Positions 22,891 through 35,850 of a DNA stretch of 64,000 nucleotides are shown in pieces (the first letter of the stretch is position 1; each line of letters begins with the position of its first letter). Source of the DNA: Bolinopsis microptera (lineage: Eukaryota > Ctenophora > Tentaculata > Lobata > Bolinopsidae); assembly GCF_026151205.1 (NCBI RefSeq), contig NC_087082.1, positions 16,029,365 to 16,093,364 on the forward strand, given 5' to 3'. The notes under the pieces were generated by a model. The model saw nothing but the letters and a program-made list of their open reading frames with translations. It did not search any database and was not told the DNA's origin. A program made the position numbers and the translations under genes.

Positions 22891-24771
22891 CTATGTAGTA
22901 GCTTTGATAAACTCCTCATAGTTCACTAAGCCATCGCCGTCCTCATCAATCGCTTCGATCATTGCTGAAATTACAATAAATTATAGTCAACCATGCTAAC
23001 AACAAATCAACTAAAATGAGACCATTAATAATAACCAGTTTTAGTAACCAGTTTTAGTAACTATTAATGGTAACCAGCTCTAGCTGTGTTACTGATTATT
23101 TGGGAATGTGAATGTCCAGCTTACTTCGTAAAATATTGATGGAGCAGATGGGATCTTTGAGATGAAAGTGGGCGAAACAGAATTTTACTGAATAATATGT
23201 CCACATATGCCGACTTACCTTCCAACTCCTCCTCAGTTATTTTAGTGTCGATATTCTTCATGACCTGTAATCAGTGATCAGTAATATATAACTGTAATAT
23301 ATATTATATAACTGTAATTGATAATTGATAGCTAAATAGCTAATGTTTTGTGGTAAAAGCTGAAAGCAGTCAATTCATGTTGTTCATTTTAACGTTTTAA
23401 GATACCTTTCTCAGCTCATCTATAGATATGAAACCATCATTATCGATGTCGAATACCTGTGTAGTTAAGTATAAAAAACTGACTTAAATAAAATCGAGTA
23501 AAGTTGATCTGGTTTTATTTGCAACTAATTGGTTTACGAATACCGCAGTTCGTAAAGTAGGTATTCGAAATTCCACAAAATATACCCATCAATGTTGGGC
23601 CGGGGGGGGGGGGGGGGTCCAACCACATTTTTATGTAGTTGGAGACCCCCCCCCCCCCCCCCAATGTTGTATTTACTATTTGAAACATACTTCTGATTTA
23701 TTCGGTTCAGACTTAAAGTTAGGACGATAGTTAAACATAATCCTTACTAGGGATCTTTACTCAAACGACCTTGTTTTCATTTAAGCATTTAGCCAACTCA
23801 GTGGTCGATATATGAGATTATTTAATATCTAAGCAGCTTACGTTGAACGCGTCCAACAGTTCCTGATCTTTGTGATCCGGTGTCTGGTTCTCTATGTCCA
23901 GCATTATCTGAATAAACTCCTCGAACTCTATTGTGTCGTTCTTGTCCTTGTCAACCTTGGGGGTGATTCGGTGATTGGTCACGTTAAGGATTCAATCAAT
24001 TCAATAACCTTAGGTAGTAGAATCACCACTATAAAAACGATACTACTATTATAGTACGATACTACTATACTTATAGTTCGATACCGTCTATCAAAACATA
24101 TGTAAACATGGTTTATTTTCCAGCGTTTACAGGAAACACTGACATAGACCTAGAAGGAGCGAGCGAGATGGCTAGTGACCGCAAACTTTGGAGGGAGATG
24201 ATACGTCACAAACGGGAGTTCATTGGTGCAGGCCACTCGAATGATTGAGGAGACCTAATCAAGTACAAGTAAGTAAGTTTATCCAGCTTCTAACTTGAGA
24301 TATGATAATAAACCACTACTAATTAAGAAGAACCACTAAAAATTATGGAGTAATTAGTAAAAACTAATGACTAGACTTGTTATACAAAAGTAATTATGTG
24401 TATATAATGTATAATTATGTATAATTATGTGTATATATGTAGTGACAATAAAGAATTACGTGTCTCATCATGTTCTCAACATCTTGGGACGATAGCTCAA
24501 CGCCCAGCTTGCTACACACTGATGTTAGCTCCCGTCTATCTATTGAACCTGCAAGGAAAGTGATACTTACAGCTGACTTATAGAATGTGATAACACGAAC
24601 CTCAAGGGTGTCCCTCTTGTGTTTTTAGATTCTCTCAGTTGTTCCATTCAAATGGGGAAATAAAACGATCCAAGAACATAAAACAAAAATCAAACCTGAA
24701 GAATCCTGGTCGAAGATAGCAAACGCAACTTTGTATTCCTCCAGCTGATCGTCACTCAAATCTGCAGACAT
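22891..24771 (-). CDS. Calmodulin-like protein A (149 aa, six exons)
   Basis: Minus-strand exons, 5' to 3': 24771-24696, 24548-24460, 23955-23842, 23456-23406, 23264-23219, 22964-22891. They total 450 nt, giving 149 aa, the length of calmodulin. The protein starts MSADLSDDQLEEYKVAF. EF loops are DQDSSGSIDRRE, DKDKNDTIEFEE (Asp at position 6), DIDNDGFISIDE and DEDGDGLVNYEE, and it ends FIKATT. All loops keep Asp-1 and Glu-12, so four-site calcium binding is plausible. Sequence divergence from true calmodulin is large, so it is a calmodulin-like or troponin C-like sensor rather than calmodulin; its partner is unknown. One acceptor (23955) has an unusual CCCCCAAG context, so that junction is the least certain. 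Confidence 0.87.
23595..23662. repeat. Poly-G/poly-C hairpin in a calmodulin-like intron
   Basis: A run of about 18 G, then TCCAACCACAT, a short loop, ATGTAGTTGGA, and about 18 C. The arms pair almost perfectly, giving a stem of roughly 28 bp. It lies in an intron of the gene at 22891-24771. G-quadruplex formation on one strand is possible. Confidence 0.8.
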
Positions 24772-25744
24772 GACTTAACAGGTACAGTCTACAGTGTTAT
24801 TAAAGTTATAACGTAAGCTTAGAAGATGATGCAAACTGAGATTACACTACACGAAATATAAAATGTTCAAACTACTGTACTGACTACTGTGTGTGTGGGG
24901 ATGTTTTGATTGTTTGCTTAACAATACCAGCTTATAAAAACACCAGCAACTGAACGGAAATTCACCGGCATATTGAAATAATCGTGTCTACAATGTAAAC
25001 CGCGGACGACTTACTCCCAAACTCGAGCCCTAATTGATTGTAAAAACCAAAGTAAGAAACGGTAAAATATTTGGCTACAACAGTAAAATGTAAGACGAAA
25101 AGATGACAAGATGACAGAGTGCAGTGTAATGTGTCATGACACAGCACGATGCCAGCTGACAGACAGAAGAACTTATACCCAGAGTGGAGGTCTGCTCAGC
25201 AGACTGCCCAGCAGACCAGCAGACAGTATGACCTATAGTACCAGTGGGAGCTAATACCCGCCACGCTCAGTAATGTTCGCTCACTCTGGCTCAAGTACTG
25301 GCAGTGTGGTAGCGTTAGTTGTATGTGCCAGTGAGCCACTGGATACGTACAACCCACTTATAAACTATAAAGCTTATAATAGCGCTGTTCGTACTTTGAT
25401 ACCAATTACCGGTAATTGTAAGGTAAAGGGCTTGTTAATAGGTTTGTTAATTGGTTTGTTTAATACGGACACAGGGTACGTAATGCTAACGTAGGCTTAT
25501 ATTTTAGGAAATGCATCATTGTTGCCTGTTTGGTTGCAGTTTAGATGTTGTTCCGTCCCCTATTTTTTTCGTGGTAGCGGTTTGCCGGTTATTTCACCGG
25601 TTCAGTTTGACTTTAAATAGTTACAAAAAAAAGGTTCAGCGTCGTTACATCGCCCGGGTATTTATGTGATTATCAGGCTCCCAGTTTGCAGTTGCAGTTG
25701 CAAATATGCCGTTTACCGTTACCTAATTGCGCTGTTATAGTACT
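24772..25744. other. Upstream flank of calmodulin-like gene A
   Basis: Non-coding, with the presumed promoter at the left. The segment 25180-25230 has imperfect repeats of CAGCAGACC/CAGCAGACTGCC. No gene recognised. Confidence 0.4.
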
Positions 25745-26212
25745 CAGAGCTCGACCGGGGTACCGGCCTGGATTTGGTGTTTTTGTCCCGGTCCCGGTCC
25801 CGGCCGGGATTACCGTTTTTGCCGGGATATTTGCCGGGATTTTAAAAACAGAATTTCGATCTTTTTACTCCAATTTAGCTTCAAATTCATATTTTATTAC
25901 TTTGACTTAGACAAAAAAACTCCTGAGAGCACTTTCATCATAACAGACTGTGAAGTGTGAAGGCATACCAACTTCATAATCAAAATCCTATCATGAATGA
26001 ACTTGTAGTTAGTACTTATTAGATTGGTCAATGGACCCTTTATACGAAAGTTACTTAAAATATTCCATTTCAACATAGAAATATCGTGAAAATCCCGGTC
26101 CCGGTCCCGGCCGGGATTAAGCTGATCCTGGTCCCGGCCGGGATTTAAGTTTCATCCCGGTCCCGGTCCCGGCCGGGACAAAATTCCGATCTCGGTCGAC
26201 CCCAGATACATG
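25745..26212. mobile_element. Short hAT-like element with CCCGGTCCCGG motifs
   Basis: An 8-bp sequence ATAGTACT flanks the segment (25737-25744 and 26213-26220). The ends carry related GTCGACC/CTCGACC-GGGGT motifs in inverse orientation, but the terminal bases are not a clean inverted repeat. Inside, CCCGGTCCCGGTCCCGGCCGGGAT (written here as CCCGGTCCC units plus a GGCCGGGAT end) occurs at about 25785 and 26095-26180, near both ends. The 468-bp length and 8-bp duplication fit a non-autonomous hAT; the boundaries are tentative. Confidence 0.5.
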
Positions 26213-27389
26213 ATAGTACTGCTAAAGTATTAATAATAATAACACAGTTAAAGCACTTCTCTAAATGCAATCATTGTGAGGCATTGCCAGACGTTGTCCC
26301 TTCTTGAACAATAGTTGAGGTCGCAACGTCATCATGAAACAAGTTAGGCTAGGTAATCCTTTGAAGTGAACAACGGATGAAAGGAAATTAGCAAGGACTA
26401 CCAACTAAAGCAGAAAAGTGCGGCTTAAATTCAGTGTCATTGTAAATCGTCACCACTTACAACCACATTACTTTTGACCACATTACTTACGTACGGCCAC
26501 GGCTTACAGCCCCAAAACAATCATTGACCTTCTGCAGTTGCACGTCTTGACACAGATATTCGGCAGCCAGTGATGAAGTACACATTATCAGATTCCAGGG
26601 GCACCACCGGCACCACAGAGAAATTACGACATTCTCCAAAGTAACATTTACATGTGGCGAAATGGCTTTACATTTTACAGTGGCAGGTCGTTGTTGTTTC
26701 AGCCTCCATTTAGAGGCAGCATTTAAGTGCGGCTGCTGCTAAATCGAACTTGAAGCTGTAATTGGCCGCACATATCCGCACTTTGAGCTGTTTACCGCAC
26801 ATATTCACAGTAACAGTCGTTTTTCGCACTATTGACTATATGTTTTGGTTTTTATTAACAAACGATAAAACCAAAACAGATTGTCTTGAGCTCACGCAAT
26901 TCAATAAAAGGTTGGAATCCGGGCTGAATCAGTTTACCACTACAAACACTTCAACGAAATTAGTAAAGGGGAAATTTCTCTATGCTTCAGGTTTAGCACG
27001 TCAATTATGTACACATGCATAAATACTGTAAATATTTAAATAGTGTGAACTTCGCAGTTAAATGATTGGTGACTGTTTTTGTTAGCCGCCCAGGATTTTA
27101 TTTTATACTTTTATAACTATCAAACTATCAAAGTGCCTTTTATTGTAACATCTTCAATTCTTGTAAAATCCGGAGACCGGATTGGAATATTGTTTATGAG
27201 TTTTAATACTTTCAACACTACTATATAACAAATAATTTGATATCATGAATACGATGTTGTAACAATGAAACATTGAGTAATTCCTCTCCTGATAAGAGCA
27301 TTTTTCCTTGTCGCATCAAACGGGATCAATACAAATTTACACAAGAATGATTACATCTTCAATTTTATCTGCTCATCGATTATTGATGA
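26213..27389. other. Non-coding stretch with a dispersed repeat
   Basis: No gene recognised. A segment at about 27242-27345 (ATGAATACGATGTTGTAACA ... CTTGTCGCATCAAACG) recurs with changes at 31134-31240. Confidence 0.5.
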
Positions 27390-27751
27390 TGTAGGGTGTA
27401 GGGTGTAGGGTGTAGGGTGTAGGGTGTAGGGTGTAGGGTGTAGGGTGTAGGGTGTAGGGTGTAGGGTGTAGGGTGTAGGGTGTAGGGTGTAGGGTGTAGG
27501 GTGTAGGGTGTAGGGTGTAGGGTGTAGGGTGTAGGGTGTAGGGTGTAGGGTGTAGGGTGTAGGGTGTAGGGTTTAGGGTCTAGGGTCTAGGGTCTAGGGT
27601 CTAGGGTCTAGGGTGTAGGGTGTAGGGTGTAGGGTGTAGGGTGTAGGGTGTAGGGTGTAGGGTGTAGGGTGTAGGGTGTAGGGTGTAGGGTGTAGGGTGT
27701 AGGGTGTAGGGTGTAGGGTGTAGGGTGTAGGGTGTAGGGTGTAGGGTGTAG
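27390..27751. repeat. 7-bp TGTAGGG telomere-like array
   Basis: About 51 copies of TGTAGGG. Near 27570-27610 a block switches to one TTTAGGG and about five TCTAGGG units before returning to TGTAGGG. The unit is one base longer than the metazoan telomere repeat TTAGGG. It is interstitial, and no other telomeric feature is present. Confidence 0.95.
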
Positions 27752-28670
27752 CACAATTGTAACTGCAGTTTTACAGAACTGTAAATGCTTAAGGAACACT
27801 CTTGCAGGTACCACCCGTATTCACACTCAGAACTGAGTTTAGTCATTTTCCGATACGAGATTTGGGACGGGTTCTATAAACAAACAAACAAACAAGTATA
27901 CAGCTTATTTCTAACACCAATCTTCCCTGTTTTTATTTCATCTTTAAGAGAATTTCTTTTAATTTAGAAGACTAAAGGTAAATATTACTCATGTTGATAT
28001 TTGTTATGGTTGGTATTGCTATCGCACTGTTAACAAATAACAATGTTAATAAATCAAATTTGTTATAAAATTGCCAACAAATTCATTTAGGATGCTTATT
28101 TGTTATTAAACTTAAAAGTTTTGTTCAAGTTATTATTTAAAATTCAGCTGGAACATAAAAAGAAAATAAATTTGCTATTTTGATACATCGCATTGTATAA
28201 CTCAAATTCAACAATCATTCAAAACAGATATAGCGAACCATTCTGAGTTTTATTAATAAACTATCAAATAATGAATAAACGACATTGAGCTTCCTGGATG
28301 ATAGCTCAAAAAAGAATTATAATCAAATAACCCAAAAACGAATGCGGAATTCAGTTCTGGTTTCAGCTATCATTATAGCTCCGCGCAATGAACAACCAGA
28401 TATTTCAGTTAGAAAAGTTGATCCGCACATACAAAGATAATCCCAGAATCAATTTATAGAATGATCACTGATCAGTATTCAGTGTGAGCAGCATCTCTGC
28501 AGGAAACAACCTTCAACATCCTTTTTATACAAATCAATAACTTCTGAACACTAAAACTTCACCATTTATTGCATTTCGTCTTCGTTGTTATGTCTCAACT
28601 TCGTCTCAAACTTGCTAAAACTCAAAACCAACACTTTCAGATACATCTATACTCTACATCCCATAAAGAT
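27752..28670. other. 3' flank of calmodulin-like gene B
   Basis: AT-rich non-coding DNA. A TTTATT at 28565-28570 is an AATAAA signal on the minus strand about 100 bp past the stop of the gene at 28671-29918. No other feature was recognised. Confidence 0.45.
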
Positions 28671-29918
28671 TTACTCCAAAAGCTTCACAAACTCCTCAAA
28701 ATTTACCATGCCATCACCATCAGTGTCCACTGCTTTTATCATGGCATCTATTTCTCGGTCATTGAGTTTCTCTCCTAAGTTAAGCATCATGTTTTGTAGC
28801 TCGTCACGTGATATTACTCCGTCGCCGTTTGTGTCGAATACCTGTGGGAAAGTGAAATTTTATTGTTTTTGGCTTTGCTAAAGGGACGAAATAAGCTAAT
28901 TAAATGCAGAGAATTTAAATTCGAATGTAATTCAGTCAACAGCAACTTGTTAACAGTTATTCGGTCAGTCCGAACGAGGACAAAAAATTACGTTACTTGT
29001 ACAGTAATTATACGTAAAACATTGATTTTGCATCTAAAAATGCAATGTACTTTAAAGTACATTTTAATGTACTTTATAATGTACATTAAAGTGTTCTTAC
29101 CTCAAACGCTTGTTGAAGATCCGTCCTCACGTCATGGACGCCATCTTGTTTATGTTTCGTCATCATTTGTAAAAACTCTTCAAAATCTATCACACCGTTA
29201 TTGTCTGCGTCTATCTAGGTGTAGTGCGAAAATAATTGTATTGTTTGTGTATTTAGGCGAAATAATTGTATTGTTTGTGTATTTAGACTAAATTCATCAG
29301 TTTGAGTCCTCACCGACAGTATACCTCTTAATCTGTTTTGTCTTCAAAATATTTGATAGTATAATGCTCCAGCATAACATAGAAATAGCAAATAACGAAT
29401 TTTAAAAAGTTGAAATACAGGTTTTAAATTTTCGATACCATCATGTGACTGAAATTCTTTTAAAAAATGATTTCGAAACTTTCGCCCATCTTAATATCGA
29501 CAGTAAGTCAGTAATTATCTAATCGACTAATTACAGTAATTATCTAATCAAATAATTAACCAACCCCCTCTAATTGTTAATTTTTGTACCTCGTGGATCA
29601 TATCAACAAGTTCTTGTGGAGAGGGGGCCTGTCCTAATTGAGTCATTACTTCTCGTAACTCCTCACTATCTATCGTGCCATTGCTATCCTGAAAATACGG
29701 AGGTTAGTGTATGTTATCTTCATTTTATTATCCCATGATAAGAGCAGTAATTCTGCAGGGACTTCAGCCAATTCAAATAAAGTTGTTCAAAATTCACTTC
29801 TAGAAGAAATTATATCTTGTAAAACATTTAAAAGTTGAAATCTTACCTTATCGAATAGATTGAACGCTTCTTTAAGTTCAGCGATTTCCTCTGGGGGCAA
29901 CTCAAACTTCTTTGCCAT
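28671..29918 (-). CDS. Calmodulin-like protein B (151 aa, four exons)
   Basis: Minus-strand exons, 5' to 3': 29918-29847, 29688-29590, 29214-29101, 28841-28671; 456 nt, 151 aa. It starts MAKKFELPPEEIAELKEAF. EF loops are DKDSNGTIDSEE, DADNNGVIDFEE, DTNGDGVISRDE and DTDGDGMVNFEE, all with canonical acidic positions 1 and 12, and it ends FVKLLE. The linker between lobes (KHKQDGVHDVRTDLQQAF) is longer than in calmodulin, more like troponin C. The intron inside loop 1 and the one before loop 3 match gene A in position, so the two arose from a common split gene. A function as calcium sensor, perhaps contractile, is inferred only from this resemblance. Confidence 0.9.
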
Positions 29919-32900
29919 TTTCTCAATCTCTGGATGAAAGAGTTCATGGTTATGGAATCATTCATAAAATATTTTGTAAATTCACCGTCAATAGTAATGG
30001 AATGCGAGCAGAAACATTTCACATTTATAGAAAAAACATATCTTTCTGAAGTGATTACGATAACAATAACAAAATAACATAACCAGCTAAACTATATTTT
30101 TAGTCTTTAATGGGTCGGTGGGTCACAGTTTTGATCCAATAACTGGTCAAACCAATCAAATAGCAGATGACAGAGTGGCAAGTATAGCTAGCACAAGATC
30201 GCGTGTAAGAACAAATAGTCGGAGTGACTTCCTAACTTGGGGCGGTGAATGACCAGTCTATTAATCCAATAACGGACCAATTTGCTTGCAACAGCGATCA
30301 ATCAAATCCGCAATAAAATCTGCAACTCTCTGCCAAGCCGTCAAAACGCTTTGGCTTCACCTCCCCACCAAGTTAAAGTTTATTACTTGATTGTACGTGA
30401 AGGAGATGGCAGTGTACAGCTGACGCTAACTACAGCATGCGAGTGCGGGAGAACATTAATAAAACAATAAAGTACAACTGTATGTCTAGCACAGCATCCT
30501 GCGACCTCTTCTTAATATTATTAAACGTGGCATTTAATAACTCCGCCACTTCGGCCTGCACTTTGAGCAGTCATCAGTGAACTCCCTTGCTATCAACACA
30601 CACTATCTTCCAGCACACTGGTGGGTATGGAACTGGGTTGGAACCAGAACTTCGAGTTTAACAGTTCGGTAAGGGTTGGATTGTGGAACTAGAACATTGA
30701 GTTTAAATGTTTAGTTATGAGCCGACAGAGATCCCAAGGTTTAACTTATTCCAATCAGAATTCTCAGAAACTTGTTCTGGTTAACTAATGTGACAGTTTT
30801 GATTGAGAATTTTTCCTTCACATACAGTAACCAATGGAGCCTAAGCTGTTCAGTAATACCCAGTGATTTGCTCTCTCAGGAGAAAAGCCAAGAAATTGAA
30901 ACTTCATAATAAACCTCTGCATAAAACCAGCATTCAGATGGTTGGTTAGATCAAACCTGTTGGTCTCCTATTTCAACTTACACTTCAATTAATAACAATT
31001 TAAAAAACACGTCACTAAACAGTATTAGGACCACTCCTACATTAAACGTTAATAATTATACACTAATTTTGCCTCAGATTTTTTACGTTTTGAATTTTTT
31101 TAACATTTTGAATTTTTGATAGAAATATTTTCAGATCATGAATACGATGTTGTCACATTGAAACGTTGAATAATTCCTTTCCTGATAAGAGCCTTTTCCT
31201 TGTCGCATCAAACGTGATCAATAGAAATTTACCCAAGAAAACACTCCTACACATATAATAACCAGTTACCACCATCAATCTATTATAACACATGGGCTCA
31301 TTTTCTAAATACTAACATGTTCATGTCGTTCAGAAAACAGTTTACAGAATTACTGTTACTTTTCCAGAGTTTGGTTTTCAGAGAAAGGTGTGAATGGATA
31401 TCAAATTTAGACAAGAAATACTGCCTTATGCAGGAGCAAGACGATGGAGTGGCAGCGAACTGAAAAACTTAACACTTCTGAAGTACTACAAAAATACTCG
31501 AATGAAGGATTGTCAAAAAATTTTTTGGGTTTATAACATCGTTCTCACATCTTCCTAACTGGCTCGTCATAGCTGGGTTTCTGCTATTAAAAGATAGAGA
31601 CCTGTCGAGATAAAGACCTGGTGAGCCAGAGAAAACTGTCAAAGTGTAATTCTGGATGGAACTCACCTCCAAAGTGTACATTTAAATGGGAATATATTTT
31701 CGTTATAAATGCTTAATTCGTGTTTATTATGTAGTTATGCAATTAGAAACCCGGTGATATTATGGTCGAATGCAATTGAAAAAATTCGAAACGTCGTTGG
31801 CACAATCACTGCTTCAGTACAAGAGAATAAAACAAAGAACTGGCAATTCGAGTGTTGCCAAAATCGAATAATCGGGGTAGTATTCCTAATTGAATTTAGA
31901 GTTTATTTATGAACATCATAAATCTTCAGAAAATCACGCTTTTGAGGTGCATGCCAAGCGGGAAAATATTATAATCTTCAAGACCTCACATACCATCTCA
32001 AATGTCTGTTCTCTGGAAAGTAACAGAACAAATTGCAGTATTCTACTTTATAGGTAATAAAGCAAACACATAACAATGGAAGTATATAAAGATACTTAAT
32101 CAAAATGATTGAATCTGATAAATATTAAAGTTGAGGCTGCCTGAATATCACGTAGACTACTTGACAATTCCTGATCCTTCACTCTGCTACCATACGTGTC
32201 CTAGAGCATAATTAGTGAAATCATTGCCTCTAATTCTGTATATGTCGTGGTATCGAGGCCTGAACCCGAACTTTAAGTACTTCCCCTAATCACAGTACGA
32301 TTTTTCGAGTTCAGTTTGCAGTAACTCTGTAAATAAAGCGCTTACTAAAGCAAGCTTCTAGACTGGACCACAAAACCAGAACCATCGCTCTTCTAAGGAA
32401 GAGTTTTGAGTTTATACCTCGCTGTGGCTTTCATAAAATTTTGAGTTTCAATCTTCGGCCGTAACTGTGGTCTGTATCTGTGCTGGTTTGTGAGGTGGAT
32501 CAAGCTGACAGTGGCTGAACAACAACTGAGGTACATGCATTACACATGCTTAACTTCATACCAGTGGCCACTTGAATACCTTAGATGAGTTCAGGATAAT
32601 ACAAAGGAACCCCGATTGCTGCAGTTTCGAGTTAGTTAATTTCGGAAGAGCAATGTTTCAGCGAAAATCTCTTATAATCTGGATACGCATTGTTTATCAA
32701 AATACATGATTTCTAGTACCCAATGGCCATGGCAAGGCCAGGTGATGTAATACTATCATTAGGGAGGCCTCAAAAGTCACAAAAGAAAAAAGTAAATCAG
32801 ACAAGCTTACAGGGTATGCAACAGTGTAAGTGTACTAAAATTCTATTTCTAAAACTCGACTCTGTACGATATTGCATCTCGCTCTTATTCATTTCACGGT

Positions 32901-32999
32901 CTTCCTTTAAGGTATTATTGAGCTCTGTAGCTTGCCTCTGTACGTGCACCCACATTAAAATCATTTGTACTAACATGGAGGCTAAATTGTCAGAACAAC
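29919..32999. other. Gene-poor region, 3 kb
   Basis: Contains the upstream flank of calmodulin-like gene B and a dispersed repeat copy at 31134-31240 (see 27242). Short ORFs (for example 31469-31681 and 32723-33202) show no recognisable motif and the latter runs into a satellite. Confidence 0.45.
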
Positions 33000-33243
33000 C
33001 TCTTACAACATCTTTACAACCTCTTACAACATCTTTACAATATTTTTACAACATCTTACAACATCTTACAACATCTTACAACATCTTACAACATCTTACA
33101 ACATCTTACAACATCTTTACAACATCTTACAACATCTTACAACATCTTACAACATCTTACGACATCTTACAACCTCTTTACAATATTTATACAACACCTT
33201 AACAAAATCTTTACAACATCTTACAACCTCTTACAACCTCTTT
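33000..33243. repeat. 10-bp ACAACATCTT satellite
   Basis: About 24 degenerate copies of ACAACATCTT, with CCTCTT and extra-T variants at both ends. Confidence 0.92.
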
Positions 33244-34825
33244 CAAAGATGTGACTACAGCACATTGATCAGCTGTGGAGACCCAAAAGGTGATTTTGTC
33301 AGTTTGTAACAATTTAGCTGGCTGAAATTATCAACAATAACTTGTTTTCATGGCCATCTTTTGAATTCATCGAATTGTTATGTTTTCCACATTTGCATTG
33401 TCAAAAATGGTCTCAGCCTTCCATACGAATATTCAATACTGGACTATTACAAAAATAATACCAGCTGTTAAAAATAAAACCAACAAAAAGAACACGAAAA
33501 ACAAACAAAAAATAAACATGCTACAATCACAGAGTTGCAATCATATTAAGATATTACAACATGATCAAACCAAGGTGGTCTGAAAATTAATCATATAAAT
33601 AATGATAACCCAACTCGCACAGATCGAGATTCAGGTTGATACCGATATATTGTGTGTTCTAAGCCAACCATCAGGTCTAAAAGCAGCTTTCGTAAGAATC
33701 TGATACCTATCAAGCTGCAAGCAGAGATCACGATCACGTGATATGGGCATTGGGCGTATAATTAATGATGTAGACTTGGAGGGAATACATTGTAAAGTTA
33801 GAAGCGTGCCAAATAGTAAGTAAGTAAGTATGGTTTTGAAGTCAAAAATGAGGTCAGCAACAAAAGGCTGTTAAGAAGGCATTATCTTTAACTCTTACAT
33901 TAATGGTTCTATCTTTCTATGATCACAGATCCCGAATAAGAAGCATGTGCTTACTGCACAAGCACTTAACCCGGATGACAAGGACTGGAACAACTCAAAT
34001 TTCGTACTTTTAGAAATTTAAATAATTTGGTACAACATACGTTGATAATAACGAGCAACAAAACTTTAACCTCATAACGAAATATGACTATCTTCGAGCA
34101 TTTTTTACAATGCTATCGCTACCGCGCAATTTCACTGTCATTTACAAGATAAAAATATCACCGCGCATTCTTCAGACCCTGTGTCGCTGTTCTAAATTTA
34201 TGTCAAGAGATAAGAGTTATTTAGAAATTCTTAATAGTACTATTCAAATTTGCTAATAGCGAAATCATATTTTATACATTATTTATATTTTATACATTGT
34301 GTGCATATATTTATATTTGATTGTAATTAAAGATTTTAAGGCGTTAGTGCCGAGTAATGCCTCTGGGTAGTGCTCCTCAATCTAATCTAATATGTACAAA
34401 GTAATGACAATAAGCAGTTCGAACTTTAAAGCAAATAATAATACAGCTCATAGAGGAACCATCAATAAATAATTGATTGAGTACGCTTCATTGTGTCAAA
34501 CAAACCTTTAAATACACCGTATATTAAACATGACTCTAAATGAGACTTTTACAGTTGCAGTATAAAATTGTTGTTATCATCATTGCGGTTTCATACATGA
34601 ATTTAAACGTTTGATATGAACTGCAACATTGAGGAAGCTCTTTTAACTGGCCAGGTGTAATCAAATCAAACTATCTAGAAACAGTATCATTACATACTAA
34701 CATCCTAGCATCCTATAAGCATCATAACAAAGACCTAGCCACTAACATTACTTTAAAAAATTTACCTGACAACTATTTTTAAAACAGTTACGATCGTAAC
34801 TACAGAGAAGAAATAAAATGTAACA
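33244..34825. other. Gene-poor region
   Basis: No gene, RNA gene or organised repeat recognised in about 1.6 kb. Confidence 0.45.
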
Positions 34826-35250
34826 TCCTGCTATCCTGCTTTCCTGCTATCCTGCTATCCTGCTATCCTGCTATCCTGCTATCCTGCTATCCTGCTATCC
34901 TGCTATCCTGCTATCCTGCTATCCTGCTATCCTGCTATCCTGCTATCCTGCTATCCTAACATCCTAACATCCTAACATCCTAACATCCTAACATCCTAAC
35001 ATCCTAACATCCTAACATCCTAACATCCTAACATCCTAACATCCTAACATCCTAACATCCTAACATCCTAACATCCTAACATCCTAACATCCTAACATCC
35101 TAACATCCTAACATCCTAACATCCTAACATCCTAACATCCTAACATCCTAACATCCTAACATCCTAACATCCTAACATCCTAACATCCTAACATCCTAAC
35201 ATCCTAACATCCTAACATCCTAACATCCTAACATCTAACATCTTAACATC
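34826..35250. repeat. Two-phase 8-bp satellite (ATCCTGCT then ATCCTAAC)
   Basis: About 15 copies of ATCCTGCT (34826-34955) switch abruptly to about 36 copies of ATCCTAAC (34955-35250). The two units share ATCCT, so one array probably arose from a mutated unit of the other and expanded. Confidence 0.95.
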
Positions 35251-35544
35251 CCACTTAACCAATAGGGTACACCATCTTCCTCACCCTAATCACCAGTTTA
35301 AGAGATTTAATCAAATATTCAAGGTAAGAGGCAAATATGGCAAAGTGATATTGAGTACCGTTTAATTGTCAATTTAACTAACACTGCTCTTCTACAAGTT
35401 ACAGTGTGAGATTGCAGAACTTCTGTATTCTGGTTTTGTCACTTTCCTCGTACTGGTCAATAAAATAATTTTCCACAATTAACGAATTCCACGGAAAATC
35501 TGTCTTAAATCTGGTAAACGATTTTGACAAAAATCATTGGCTTC

Positions 35545-35850
35545 TACTAAATACACTGTGTAGTACGGCGTAATCGCAAATAGTCAAACTTTAAAGCCGG
35601 ATGTTAGAGGGGGGAGGGGGGTGTCTGAAAACGTTATAAATCTTACTGATGTGAAGGGTATTTTATTGGAAATGGAATAAACCTTGTTATTGAACTGTGC
35701 GGCAGTTGGGGGGATCTCGGACCTCCTCAAAAGTTTGGTCACAGTTTCCAGTTTGTTGGTCAACTGGCTATTCGAAAACAAGTTTCACACTAAATTCAGA
35801 TTGTACCCCATTACTCATTACCAAGGTTAAATTTAGATTTAAAAGGAACG
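35545..35850 (+). repeat. Dispersed repeat, copy 1
   Basis: From CTAAATACACTGTGTAGTAC through AAAGCCGGATGTTAGAGGGG and TTTGGTCACAGTTTCCAGTT this segment matches 37357-37760 in the same orientation. It is also bracketed by a separate direct repeat of about 50 bp (35490-35545 and 35876-35930, GGAAAATCTGTCTTAAATCT). Confidence 0.8.
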
